The position numbers and the translations under genes were made by a program. Under the pieces are notes generated by a model. The model was given only the letters and a program-made list of their open reading frames with translations. It was not told the origin of the DNA and made no database searches. A DNA stretch of 53,742 nucleotides from Streptomyces mangrovi. Its GTDB lineage: Bacteria; Actinomycetota; Actinomycetes; Streptomycetales; Streptomycetaceae. Where the stretch lies: positions 1-53,742 of the forward strand of contig NZ_FOSG01000030.1 in the NCBI RefSeq assembly GCF_900114215.1. Direction: 5' to 3'. Shown here one piece after another: positions 1 to 7,602 of this stretch. Position 1 is the stretch's first letter, and each line of letters opens with the position of its first letter.

Positions 1-648
1 GGTGTCGGCCAGGCACTGGGTCTCCACGTGCCGGGGCCGGTCCAGGTAGCGTTCCACGAAGCACTCGCCGCGGCCGAAGGCGGCCACCGCCTCGCGGACG
101 GCGGAGTCGTACAGCTCGGGGACCTCCTGAAGGGTGCGGGCGACCTTCAGGCCGCGGCCGCCGCCGCCGAAGGCGGCCTTGATGGCGATGGGCAGGCCGT
201 GTTCGGTGGCGAAGGCGACGACCTCGTCCGCGCCGGCCACCGGGTCGGGGGTGCCGGCCACCAGCGGGGCGCCGGCGCGCTGGGCGATGTGGCGGGCGGC
301 GACCTTGTCGCCCAGGTCGCGGATGGCCTGCGGCGGGGGGCCGATCCAGGTCAGTCCGGCGTCGAGGACGGCCTGGGCGAAGTCGGCGTTCTCCGACAGG
401 AAGCCGTAGCCGGGGTGGACCGCGTCGGCGCCGGAGTCGGCGGCGGCCTTGAGGACCTTGGCCATGTCCAGGTAGCTGGTGGCGGGGGTGTCACCGCCGA
501 GCGCGAAGGCCTCGTCCGCCGCCCGCACGTGGAGCGCGTCCCGGTCCGGGTCGGCGTAGACGGCCACGCTCGCGATCCCGGCGTCCCGGCAGGCCCGGGC
601 GACCCGGACAGCGATTTCACCGCGATTGGCGATGAGCACCTTGCGCAC
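1..648 (-). CDS. accA2: Acyl-CoA carboxylase biotin-carboxylase (alpha) subunit, N-terminal part; 3' end beyond window
   Basis: The 216 visible residues are the N-terminal biotin carboxylase domain of an acetyl/propionyl-CoA carboxylase alpha chain, which carboxylates biotin with ATP and bicarbonate. Recognisable parts are the opening RKVLIANRGEIAVRV, HPGYGFLSEN near residue 75, and the glycine-rich ATP-grasp loop AAFGGGGRGLKVA near residue 165. The C-terminal carboxylase and biotinyl domains, if present, lie off the left edge. The GTG start is chosen because an AGGAGG Shine-Dalgarno precedes it at good spacing and the family motif begins right there. accE and pccB, the other subunits, lie 2 to 3 kb upstream on the same strand, and birA, which would attach biotin to this subunit, is divergent beyond them. 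Family certain; the symbol follows Streptomyces usage. Confidence 0.95.
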   Translation of the reverse strand, partial: MRKVLIANRGEIAVRVARACRDAGIASVAVYADPDRDALHVRAADEAFALGGDTPATSYLDMAKVLKAAADSGADAVHPGYGFLSENADFAQAVLDAGLTWIGPPPQAIRDLGDKVAARHIAQRAGAPLVAGTPDPVAGADEVVAFATEHGLPIAIKAAFGGGGRGLKVARTLQEVPELYDSAVREAVAAFGRGECFVERYLDRPRHVETQCLADT

Positions 649-1024
649 GATGGCTTCCTCCTTGGCGCTGGGCCGCAACATATGAGCGATGTGAGTTTAG
701 GTATCGGCGACACCGCAGGCCGAGTCGCCCAGGGGGGTGAGCTTGCCCACACGGAATGTGATCCCGGAAGTCCCCGGGAGCTCAAATCCCTTGTGGGTAC
801 ACGGTACGCCGCGATCTCGCGTCCGGCTGGAGATCTTCGGTGTGGTCAAGGTTACTGTCCGGCTGAGAAACGAGCGTCCCTGACTCTTTGTGGGATTCCT
901 ACGAAGGGAGGGGTGATTCTTTGCCGGGGCGCGAGGTCTTTCCCGAGCCGTTACCCGTTAGTAGCATGCGCGCTGTCGAAAGGGCCGCGCACCGCGCGCC
1001 CACGGGACGAGGGGTGGGGACGGG
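649..1024. promoter_or_regulatory. Intergenic region between divergent accA2 and a membrane-protein gene
   Basis: About 375 bp with no convincing gene. On the minus strand an AGGAGG ribosome site for accA2 ends close to its start. A plausible -10, TAAACT, lies on the minus strand around 690-700. No clear promoter was found for the gene starting at 1025 and no strong dyad was seen. Confidence 0.35.
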
Positions 1025-1543
1025 ATGGCGCTCAGAAGGCCGGTGGCCCTGACGGCGGCCGCCGTGCTCGCGGCCGAAGCGGCCGGCGCCGGGTGGCTGC
1101 ACTGGGTGCTGGGCCTCATGGTCGACCGTCAGGAGATGTCCCTGGCCGGGCTCGACCCGCATCTGATGGCCCTCTCGACATGGACCGGCGGTGTGCTCGT
1201 CGGCGCCTACCTGCTGCTGTGCGCCGCGCTGCTGCTGCGTACGGGGCTGGCCGACCGGCCGCCCGGCCGCCTCGCCCGAGCCCTGCTGGTCGCCGCGGCC
1301 GTGGTGCACGGGGTGCTCGGCGCCCTCGGTGTCGGGCTGGTGGGCTGGGCCGCGTTCGCGGCCATGATGCTCGTGCTGGGACTGCTGGTGCTGACCCTGG
1401 TGGCGTACGGCCCCCGCGGCCGTACGAAGGAGGTGCGGGAGCCGGGCGCGCCCGAGGGCCCGGACACGCCGGAGGGCCCGGAGGGATTCGGGGAGGCTCC
1501 GGCGGGACCGGCCGGGCCGTCCCTCACGCCCACAGCTCCGTGA
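1025..1543 (+). CDS. Conserved four-helix membrane protein of unknown function
   Basis: A 172-aa protein with four hydrophobic segments, roughly residues 5-28, 55-75, 85-105 and 108-130, and a Pro/Glu/Gly-rich cytoplasmic-looking tail. An actinobacterial-type small integral membrane protein is expected between accA2 and maf in Streptomyces (from memory, the SCO4922 position). The last 20 bp overlap the end of convergent maf, which suggests compact core organisation. There are no catalytic motifs, so no function is proposed. The ATG has a G-rich upstream stretch but no textbook ribosome site, so the start is moderately sure. Confidence 0.7.
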   Translation: MALRRPVALTAAAVLAAEAAGAGWLHWVLGLMVDRQEMSLAGLDPHLMALSTWTGGVLVGAYLLLCAALLLRTGLADRPPGRLARALLVAAAVVHGVLGALGVGLVGWAAFAAMMLVLGLLVLTLVAYGPRGRTKEVREPGAPEGPDTPEGPEGFGEAPAGPAGPSLTPTAP

Positions 1544-2147
1544 CGGAGACGCACAGTTCGGCCAGGAGGCGGCGCAGCAGCGGCAGCGACAGCCCGATGA
1601 CGTTGCCGTGGTCGCCCTCGATGCCGTCGACGAAGGGGGCCGAGCGGCCGTCGAGGGTGAAGGCGCCCGCGACGTGCAGCGGTTCGCCGCTGGCGACGTA
1701 GGCGGCGATCTCCTCGTCGCTCGGCTCGCCGAAGCGGACGGTGGTGGCGGCGGTCGCCGAGACGCGGCGGCCGGTGGCCGTGTCCACCACGCAGTGCCCG
1801 GTCACCAGGACGCCCGCCCGCCCGCGCATGTCCTTCCAGCGAGCCGCGGCCTCCTCGGCGTCCGTCGGCTTGCCCAGCGGCCGCCCGTCCAGCTCCAGCA
1901 CCGAGTCGCAGCCCACGACGAGCGCGCCCGCGGCCTCGGGGCGCCCGGCCACGGCGCCGGCCTTCGCCTCGGCCAGCAGCAGGGCCAGCTCGCCCGGGGT
2001 AGGGGCGTCCAGGGCGTCCTCGTCCACACCGCTGACGATCACCTCGGGCGCCATCCCCGCCTGCCTGAGCAGTCCGAGCCGGGCGGGGGACTGGGAGGCG
2101 AGGACGAGACGGCGGCGGGGCGCGTTGGTGTGGGCCATACGGCCCAT
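1524..2147 (-). CDS. maf: Maf-family nucleotide pyrophosphatase
   Basis: Maf proteins hydrolyse non-canonical or canonical nucleoside triphosphates to monophosphates and are linked to septum formation. Family motifs are visible: the N-terminal RLVLASQSPARLGLL, the acidic segment VVGCDSVLELDGRPLGKP, the VTGHCVVD segment and the C-terminal FVDGIEGDHGNVIGLSLPLL. About 207 aa is usual for the family. I chose the ATG at 2147 because GGGAGG sits 9 nt upstream; an in-frame ATG 9 nt further in (2138) is the alternative. It is followed on the same strand by nothing close, and its 3' end overlaps the convergent membrane-protein gene by 20 bp. Confidence 0.93.
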   Translation of the reverse strand: MGRMAHTNAPRRRLVLASQSPARLGLLRQAGMAPEVIVSGVDEDALDAPTPGELALLLAEAKAGAVAGRPEAAGALVVGCDSVLELDGRPLGKPTDAEEAAARWKDMRGRAGVLVTGHCVVDTATGRRVSATAATTVRFGEPSDEEIAAYVASGEPLHVAGAFTLDGRSAPFVDGIEGDHGNVIGLSLPLLRRLLAELCVSVTELWA

Positions 2148-2188
2148 CCTAGGAAGCCTCCCGGCGGCCCGGGGCCGGGGCCGCTCGC

Positions 2189-2308
2189 TCACAGCAGCAG
2201 GAAGACCGCCACCATGGCGACGGCGAGCAGCCAGCCGGTGCGGCGGAGCATCGCCTGGGTGGTGCGCAGCTCCTCGGGGGGTTCGTCGGCCGGGTCGGAC
2301 CAGAGCAT
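2189..2308 (-). CDS. mmpB: Morphogenic membrane protein MmpB (39 aa)
   Basis: A 39-aa protein beginning MLWSDPADEPPEELR and ending in a single hydrophobic helix (about residues 25-39) that runs to the C-terminus. The sequence type and its place between maf and accE match what I recall of MmpB (SCO4924), a small Streptomyces membrane protein affecting development and controlled by the MacRS two-component system. Predicted mode of action: an N-terminal cytoplasmic segment on a single-span anchor. A CAGGAT hexamer (minus strand, 2315-2320) lies 6 nt upstream of the ATG with no Shine-Dalgarno, so the transcript is probably leaderless. An exact MacR box lies just upstream. The assignment rests on memory of the family plus the operator. 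Confidence 0.85.
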   Translation of the reverse strand: MLWSDPADEPPEELRTTQAMLRRTGWLLAVAMVAVFLLL

Positions 2309-2331
2309 GCCCCGATCCTGCGCCACGGCCG

Positions 2332-2369
2332 GGCCGGGCGCCTGAGTACGCGTACTCAGGCGCCCGGCC
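2332..2369. promoter_or_regulatory. 38-bp perfect palindrome containing a MacR box (TGAGTAC-GC-GTACTCA)
   Basis: Positions 2332-2369 form an uninterrupted perfect inverted repeat centred between 2350 and 2351. Its core (2343-2358) is TGAGTACGCGTACTCA, identical to the MacR recognition consensus as I recall it (TGAGTAC-N2-GTACTCA). If mmpB is leaderless with +1 at 2308, the centre is at -42.5, a typical position for an activator overlapping the -35 region. The GC-rich arms outside the core could also form a cruciform or act as a terminator for the upstream accE transcript. Confidence 0.8.
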
Positions 2370-2398
2370 GTGTGCGGTGTCTCTCGCCGACGGGCAGG

Positions 2399-2614
2399 TC
2401 AGGCGGGCCAGTACGCCGTCCGCCAGGCCCGCGGGCCCGGGTGCGGCAGGCGGTGGCCGGGGACGGTGCGGGCCGGGTCCGACCACTCCGAGCCGCGCTC
2501 GGCGGACCCGCCGGCCCCTTCCGCGGCCGCCAGGGCCGCGGCCCGGGTGCGCACCACCGCCAGGGCGGCGGCCAGTTCCTCGGGGGTCGGGTTACCGCGT
2601 ACGACCTTGATCAC
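2399..2614 (-). CDS. accE: Acyl-CoA carboxylase epsilon subunit
   Basis: A 71-aa protein with the hallmark N-terminus MIKVVRGNPTPEELAALAVV of actinobacterial AccE/PccE, followed by an Ala/Gly-rich linker and an ending rich in Trp/Pro (AWRTAYWPA). The epsilon subunit binds the carboxyltransferase beta hexamer and stimulates the alpha-beta complex. The GTG start is preceded by GAGGAG. It lies 50 bp downstream of pccB on the same strand, forming a two-gene unit that runs toward mmpB. The length is within the known small and variable range. Confidence 0.92.
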   Translation of the reverse strand: MIKVVRGNPTPEELAAALAVVRTRAAALAAAEGAGGSAERGSEWSDPARTVPGHRLPHPGPRAWRTAYWPA

Positions 2615-2664
2615 GTCACGGTCTCCTCGCTGTCGCGGGCGGTCACAGAACGGTCATAGGGCGG

Positions 2665-4272
2665 TCAGAGCGGGATGTTGCCGTGCTTCTTCGGCGGCAG
2701 CGACTCGCGCTTGTTGCGCAGCGAGCGCAGGCCCCGCACGATGTGGCGGCGCGTCTCGGAGGGCACCACCACCGCGTCCACGTACCCGCGTTCGGCGGCC
2801 ACGTACGGGTTGAGCAGGGTGTCCTCGTACTCGGCGGTCAGCTTCGCCCGCAGCTCCTCGCGCTCCTCGTCCGTCCTCGCCGCCGCCAGCGTCCTGCGGT
2901 GCAGGATGTTGACCGCGCCCTGCGCGCCCATCACCGCGATCTGGGCGGTGGGCCAGGCGAGGTTGAGGTCGGCGCCCAGGTGCTTGGAGCCCATCACGTC
3001 GTACGCGCCGCCGAACGCCTTGCGGGTGATGACGGTGATCAGCGGCACCGTCGCCTCGGCGTAGGCGTAGATCAGCTTGGCGCCGCGCCGGATGATGCCG
3101 CCGTACTCCTGGTCGGTGCCGGGCAGGAAGCCGGGCACGTCCACGAAGGTCAGCACGGGGACGTTGAAGGCGTCGCAGGTGCGCACGAAGCGCGCGGCCT
3201 TCTCGGAGGCGTCGATGTCCAGGCAGCCGGCGAACTGCATCGGCTGGTTGGCGACGATCCCGACCGGGTGGCCCTCCACCCGGCCGAAGCCGGTGAGGAT
3301 GTTCGGCGCGAACAGCGGCTGGGTCTCCAGGAACTCGCCGTCGTCCAGCACGTGCTCGATCACGCCGTGCATGTCGTACGGCTGGTTGGCCGAGTCCGGG
3401 ATCAGCGTGTCCAGCTCGAGGTCGGTCTCCGAGGTCTGAAGGTCCGCCTCCTCGGGGAAGGCGGGCGGTTCGGAGAGGTTGTTGGACGGCAGGTACGACA
3501 GCAGCGCCTTGACGTACTCGACCGCGTCCTCCTCGCCGGAGGCCATGTAGTGCGCCACGCCGGAGGTGGAGTTGTGGGTGCGGGCGCCGCCCAGCTCCTC
3601 GAACCCGACGTCCTCGCCGGTGACCGTCTTGATGACGTCGGGGCCGGTGATGAACATGTGCGAGGTCTGGTCGACCATCACCGTGAAGTCGGTGATCGCC
3701 GGGGAGTAGACCGCGCCGCCCGCGCACGGACCCACCACCAGCGAGATCTGCGGGATCACACCGGAGGCGTGGGTGTTGCGGCGGAAGATCTCGCCGTAGG
3801 CGCCGAGCGAGGCCACACCCTCCTGGATGCGGGCGCCGCCGGAGTCGTTGATGCCGATGACCGGGCAGCCGGTCTTCAGCGCGAAGTCCATCACCTTGAC
3901 GATCTTCTGGCCGTAGACCTCGCCCAGAGCGCCGCCGAAGACGGTGAAGTCCTGGGAGAAGACGGCCACCGGGCGGCCGTCGACCGTGCCGTAGCCGGTG
4001 ACGACGCCGTCGCCGTAGGGGCGGTTGGCCTCCAGGCCGAAGTTGGTCGAGCGGTGGCGGGCGAACTCGTCCAGCTCGGTGAACGACCCCTCGTCCAGGA
4101 GGAGTTCGATCCGCTCGCGGGCGGTCAGCTTGCCCTTGGCGTGCTGCTTGTCCACCGCGCGCGCCGAACCCGCGTGCGTGGCCTCCTCGATGCGCCGCCG
4201 CAGATCCGCGATCCTGCCCGCGGTCGTGTGACGATCCTGGTCCTCGGGGGCTGGGCTCTGCTGCTCGGACAC
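2665..4272 (-). CDS. pccB: Propionyl/acetyl-CoA carboxylase beta (carboxyltransferase) subunit
   Basis: A 535-aa carboxyltransferase that moves the carboxyl group from biotin to propionyl-CoA or acetyl-CoA. Visible signatures are the crotonase-fold oxyanion loops GINDSGGARIQEG and VVGPCAGGAVYSPA in the N-terminal half, and the C-terminal segment FVDVPGFLPGTDQEYGGIIRRGAKL. It ends in the usual GNIPL. The GTG at 4272 (VSEQQSPAPE) is preceded by GAGGAG. A longer frame to 4389 exists, but its extra residues are low-complexity and would read through the promoter region shared with birA. It heads the pccB-accE unit; substrate preference for propionyl-CoA is inferred from Streptomyces homologues. 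Confidence 0.95.
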   Translation of the reverse strand: MSEQQSPAPEDQDRHTTAGRIADLRRRIEEATHAGSARAVDKQHAKGKLTARERIELLLDEGSFTELDEFARHRSTNFGLEANRPYGDGVVTGYGTVDGRPVAVFSQDFTVFGGALGEVYGQKIVKVMDFALKTGCPVIGINDSGGARIQEGVASLGAYGEIFRRNTHASGVIPQISLVVGPCAGGAVYSPAITDFTVMVDQTSHMFITGPDVIKTVTGEDVGFEELGGARTHNSTSGVAHYMASGEEDAVEYVKALLSYLPSNNLSEPPAFPEEADLQTSETDLELDTLIPDSANQPYDMHGVIEHVLDDGEFLETQPLFAPNILTGFGRVEGHPVGIVANQPMQFAGCLDIDASEKAARFVRTCDAFNVPVLTFVDVPGFLPGTDQEYGGIIRRGAKLIYAYAEATVPLITVITRKAFGGAYDVMGSKHLGADLNLAWPTAQIAVMGAQGAVNILHRRTLAAARTDEEREELRAKLTAEYEDTLLNPYVAAERGYVDAVVVPSETRRHIVRGLRSLRNKRESLPPKKHGNIPL

Positions 4273-4390
4273 GGGCTGCGGCTCCTCGTCGTGGCGTGCG
4301 GTCGTCGTGCGTCGTGCGTCGTGGCGTCTGGCTACCGACTCGTAGCGTATCGGCGCGGGAGTGGTCCGGCGGTGCGGCGTTTGCCACACC

Positions 4391-4396
4391 TAATCT
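4391..4396 (+). promoter_or_regulatory. Candidate -10 element of a leaderless birA transcript
   Basis: TAATCT lies 7 nt before the birA ATG (4404). No Shine-Dalgarno is present, so transcription probably starts at or next to the ATG. No good -35 was recognised. Confidence 0.5.
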
Positions 4397-4403
4397 GTCT
4401 TGC

Positions 4404-5282
4404 ATGACACCGAACGACCCGTCGGACAGTCCCTGGTCGGACCTGGAGCGCCCCCCGCTGAACGCCGCCTCGCTGCGCCGTGCGCTGGTGCGGCCCGAAT
4501 CGCTGTGGACCTCGCTGGAGGTGGTGGACTCCACCGGCTCCACCAACACCGACCTCGCCGCGCGGGCCGCCCGCGGCGAGGCACGGGAGGGGGAGGTGCT
4601 GGTCGCCGAGCGGCAGACCGCGGGGCGCGGGCGGCTGGAGCGCACCTGGACGGCGCCCGCCCGCTCGGGACTGTTCCTCTCCGTACTGCTGGCCCCCGAG
4701 GTGCCCGCCGACCGGTGGAGCTGGCTGCCGCTGCTCGCCGGGGTCGCCACCGCCTCCGCCCTGTCCCGCGTCGCCGGGGCGGACGTGGTGCTGAAGTGGC
4801 CCAACGACGTCCTGGTGCGCTCCGGGGACGAGGAGCGCAAGATCGGCGGCATCCTCTCCGAGCGGGTCGAGCGCCCCGGCGGCCGGGCCGCCGTGGTGCT
4901 GGGCGTCGGCCTCAACGTCACACTGCGTGAGGAGGAGCTGCCGGTGCCCGGGGCCGGTTCCCTGGCCCTGGCGGGCGCGCGCGTCACCGACCGCGACACC
5001 CTGTTGCGCGCGGTGCTGCGCTCCGTGGAGGAGTGGTACGGCCGCTGGCGGGATGCCGGCGGCGACCCGGAGACGAGCGGAGCGCGCGAGGCGTACACCG
5101 CCGGCTGCGCCACCCTGGGCAGGCGGGTGCGCGCGGTGCTTCCCGGGGAGCGCGAGCTGCTGGGTGAGGCGGTCGCGGTGGACGGCGCGGGGCGCCTGGT
5201 CCTGGCCGGCGCCGAGGGCGTGCAGCAGCCGGTGGGCGCGGGTGACATCGTGCACCTCAGGCCCGGTTCACAGGAGGCGTAG
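4404..5282 (+). CDS. birA: Biotin--[acetyl-CoA-carboxylase] ligase
   Basis: A 292-aa protein that makes biotinyl-5'-AMP and transfers biotin to the carrier lysine of acyl-CoA carboxylase alpha chains. Visible motifs: DSTGSTNTDL near residue 40, the biotin-binding loop QTAGRGRLERTW around residue 72, the WPNDV motif with KIGGIL around residue 135-155, and GVGLNV near residue 175. The C-terminal cap domain ends GDIVHLRPG. There is no N-terminal HTH, so this is a mono-functional ligase. It is divergent from pccB, which fits its substrate being the neighbouring carboxylase. Confidence 0.95.
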   Translation: MTPNDPSDSPWSDLERPPLNAASLRRALVRPESLWTSLEVVDSTGSTNTDLAARAARGEAREGEVLVAERQTAGRGRLERTWTAPARSGLFLSVLLAPEVPADRWSWLPLLAGVATASALSRVAGADVVLKWPNDVLVRSGDEERKIGGILSERVERPGGRAAVVLGVGLNVTLREEELPVPGAGSLALAGARVTDRDTLLRAVLRSVEEWYGRWRDAGGDPETSGAREAYTAGCATLGRRVRAVLPGERELLGEAVAVDGAGRLVLAGAEGVQQPVGAGDIVHLRPGSQEA

Positions 5283-5379
5283 GGGCAGTCGCCGGGAGAG
5301 TGAGCCAGGGCACACCTGCCGTATCGTTGAGTCGACCCAGCGCGGCGGGCGTGGCGGCAGTGAGTGGATCGGAAGGGCA

Positions 5380-6522
5380 GTGGACGACTCGGGCACCCCA
5401 GCCGAAGAGCCGGCGACGGACGGCGAAGCGGACGGTGAGGCGGCCGGTGAGGTGACCGATGAGGCGGCCGGTGAGGCGGATCGTGAACAGGCCCCTTTGG
5501 AGGAGGACCCCCTCGCGCTCCGCATCGAGCAGCTGATCCTCGGCGCCGGCCGGCAGTACACGCCCTTCCAGGCGGCCCGCGCCGCCGACGTCCCCATGGA
5601 GCTGGCCGCCCGCTTCTGGCGCGCGATGGGGTTCGCCGACATCGGCCAGGCCAAGGCGCTCACCGAGACGGACGTGATCGCGCTGCGGCGGCTGGCCGGC
5701 CTGGTGGAGGCGGGACTGCTGAGCGAGGCGATGGCGGTGCAGGTGGCGCGGTCCACCGGGCAGACCACCGCACGGCTGGCCGAGTGGCAGATCGACTCCT
5801 TCCTGGAGGGCCTGACCGAGCCGCCCGAGCCGGGCATGACCCGCACCGAGGTGGCCTACCCGCTGGTCGAGCTGCTGCTGCCGGAGCTCCAGGAGTTCCT
5901 GGTGTACGTCTGGCGGCGGCAGCTGGCCGCCGCCACCGGCCGGGTGGTGCAGGCGGCCGACGACGAGGAGATGGTGGACCGGCGCCTGGCGGTCGCCTTC
6001 GCCGATCTGGTCGGCTTCACCCGGCTGACGCGCCGGCTGGAGGAGGAGGAGCTGGGCGAGCTGGTCGAGGCGTTCGAGACCACCGCCGCCGATCTGGTCG
6101 CCGCGCACGGCGGCCGGCTGATCAAGACGCTCGGCGACGAGGTGCTCTACGTCGCCGACGACGCGGGCACCGCGGCCGAGATCGGGCTGCGGCTGATCGA
6201 GACCCTGGCCAACGACGCGACGATGCCGGAGCTGCGGGTGGGCATGGCCCTGGGCACGGTCACCACCCGGATGGGCGATGTCTTCGGCAACACGGTCAAC
6301 CTGGCCAGCCGGCTGACCTCGATAGCGCCCAAGGACGCGGTGCTGGTGGACGGCGCGCTGCGCGCCGAACTGGTGGCCGCCGGGGAGGCGCCGGAGTCGG
6401 AGAAGGAGACGGACGCCGACGCGCCGTACCGCTTCGCGCTGCGGCCCCTCTACCAGCGCCCGGTGCGCGGTCTGGGCGTCATCGAGCCCTGGCTGCTGAC
6501 CCGCCGCACCCCCGGTTCCTGA
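5380..6522 (+). CDS. cya: Class III adenylate cyclase with N-terminal regulatory domain
   Basis: A 380-aa cytoplasmic cyclase making cAMP. After an acidic, Ala/Glu-rich N-terminus comes a helical regulatory domain (about residues 45-190) of the kind seen in mycobacterial Rv1264, then the catalytic domain. Metal-binding Asp residues are D209 (in FADLVGFT) and D253 (LGDEVL). The adenine-specifying pair is K249 and D300 (MGDVFGN), and the transition-state pair is N307 and R311. All six key positions are intact, so it should be active and specific for ATP. The GTG at 5380 gives the usual Streptomyces length. It stands alone downstream of birA. In Streptomyces, Cya-made cAMP is needed for germination and development. 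Confidence 0.93.
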   Translation: MDDSGTPAEEPATDGEADGEAAGEVTDEAAGEADREQAPLEEDPLALRIEQLILGAGRQYTPFQAARAADVPMELAARFWRAMGFADIGQAKALTETDVIALRRLAGLVEAGLLSEAMAVQVARSTGQTTARLAEWQIDSFLEGLTEPPEPGMTRTEVAYPLVELLLPELQEFLVYVWRRQLAAATGRVVQAADDEEMVDRRLAVAFADLVGFTRLTRRLEEEELGELVEAFETTAADLVAAHGGRLIKTLGDEVLYVADDAGTAAEIGLRLIETLANDATMPELRVGMALGTVTTRMGDVFGNTVNLASRLTSIAPKDAVLVDGALRAELVAAGEAPESEKETDADAPYRFALRPLYQRPVRGLGVIEPWLLTRRTPGS

Positions 6523-6673
6523 CCGCCGTTCGGCGGTTTCGCACCACCCCGGCTCGCGGCGCTGTCGTCCGCGTACCGCCGCTCGCCCCTGACCCGGCCC
6601 CTGACCCGCCGGGCGGGGCGGATGGCATGATGCGCCCGTACACCAGTGAGCGATCGTTAACCGGAAGGGCTGC

Positions 6674-7513
6674 GTGGACGACGTGAGCGAGGGCGAGGGC
6701 GTGAGCGAGGGCGTGGGCGAGGAGCGGTTCGGCGAGTGGGTCGCGGTGCGGCGGGAGCCGGAGGGGCACGTCGCCGAGCTGGTGCTGGACCGGCCGAAGG
6801 CGATGAACGCCGTCTCCACCGAGATGGCCCGGAACATCGGGGACGCCTGCGCCGCGCTCGCGGCGGACCGGCGGGTGCGCGCCGTGGTGCTCTCCTCCAC
6901 CCACGAGCGGGCGTTCTGCGTGGGCGCGGACCTGAAGGAGCGCAACTCCTTCAGCGACGCCGACCTGTCCCGGCAGCGGCCGTACGCCCGCGCCGCCTAC
7001 ACCGGGGTGCTGGAGCTGCCGATGCCGACGATCGCCGCTGTGCACGGGTTCGCGCTCGGCGGCGGCTTCGAGCTGGCCCTGTCCTGCGACCTGATCGTCG
7101 CCGACCCCACCGCGGTGGTCGGCCTGCCGGAGGTGTCGGTCGGGGTGATCCCCGGTGGCGGCGGCACCCAGCTCCTGCCGCGCCGGGTGGGCGCCGCCCG
7201 TGCCGCGGAGCTGGTCTTCACCGCGCGCCGGGTGGAGGCCGGCGAGGCCCGCGAGATGGGCCTGGTCGACCATCTGGCGGCCCGCGGCGAGGACCGCGCC
7301 GAGGCGCTGGAGCTGGCCCGGCGCATCGCCGCCAACTCCCCGGTCGGCCTGCGGGCGGCCAAGCGGGCGCTGCGCACCGGATGGGGGATGAACCTGCGCG
7401 CCGGTCTGGAGGTCGAGGACGCGGCCTGGCGCTCGGTGGCGTTCTCCGGCGACCGGGCCGAGGGGGTCGCCGCCTTCAACGAGAAGCGGGCCCCGCGCTG
7501 GCCGGGGGAGTGA
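6674..7513 (+). CDS. Enoyl-CoA hydratase/isomerase (crotonase family)
   Basis: A 279-aa crotonase-family protein, probably hydrating enoyl-CoA thioesters in fatty-acid or amino-acid breakdown. The oxyanion-hole segments AFCVGADLKER (residues 80-90) and HGFALGGGFELALSCD are clear. Both glutamates expected for hydration are present: E133 in GGGFE and E153 in LPEVSVGVIPGGGGTQ. The first 20 residues are low-complexity Glu/Gly/Val; the GTG start has a weak GAAGGG upstream. A later start near the conserved GEWVAV is possible but lacks a better ribosome site. The exact substrate cannot be told from sequence. Confidence 0.9.
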   Translation: MDDVSEGEGVSEGVGEERFGEWVAVRREPEGHVAELVLDRPKAMNAVSTEMARNIGDACAALAADRRVRAVVLSSTHERAFCVGADLKERNSFSDADLSRQRPYARAAYTGVLELPMPTIAAVHGFALGGGFELALSCDLIVADPTAVVGLPEVSVGVIPGGGGTQLLPRRVGAARAAELVFTARRVEAGEAREMGLVDHLAARGEDRAEALELARRIAANSPVGLRAAKRALRTGWGMNLRAGLEVEDAAWRSVAFSGDRAEGVAAFNEKRAPRWPGE

Positions 7514-7602
7514 CCCGGCGACGAGCGGGCACGAGCCCGGTGAGCCGGACGGGCCGGTGTGAGCCGGTCGGCGACCCGGAGTGAAGGCCCATAACCTGGG
7601 TC

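Noticed and set aside
28..1701. Long open frames on strands opposite to accA2, pccB, hutH, the subtilase, DUF255, PEPCK and the deacylase genes
   Set aside because: High G+C DNA opens frames in several registers. These lack ribosome sites and domain motifs, and overlap well-recognised genes fully.
2332..2369. The 38-bp palindrome as only a transcription terminator
   Set aside because: It has no loop (perfect to the centre) and its core is an exact regulator site at a promoter position; a minor terminator role for accE remains possible.
4273..4389. Longer pccB starting at 4389 (574 aa)
   Set aside because: The extra residues are basic low-complexity and would leave almost no promoter space before birA; GTG 4272 has a GAGGAG and gives the family's usual length.
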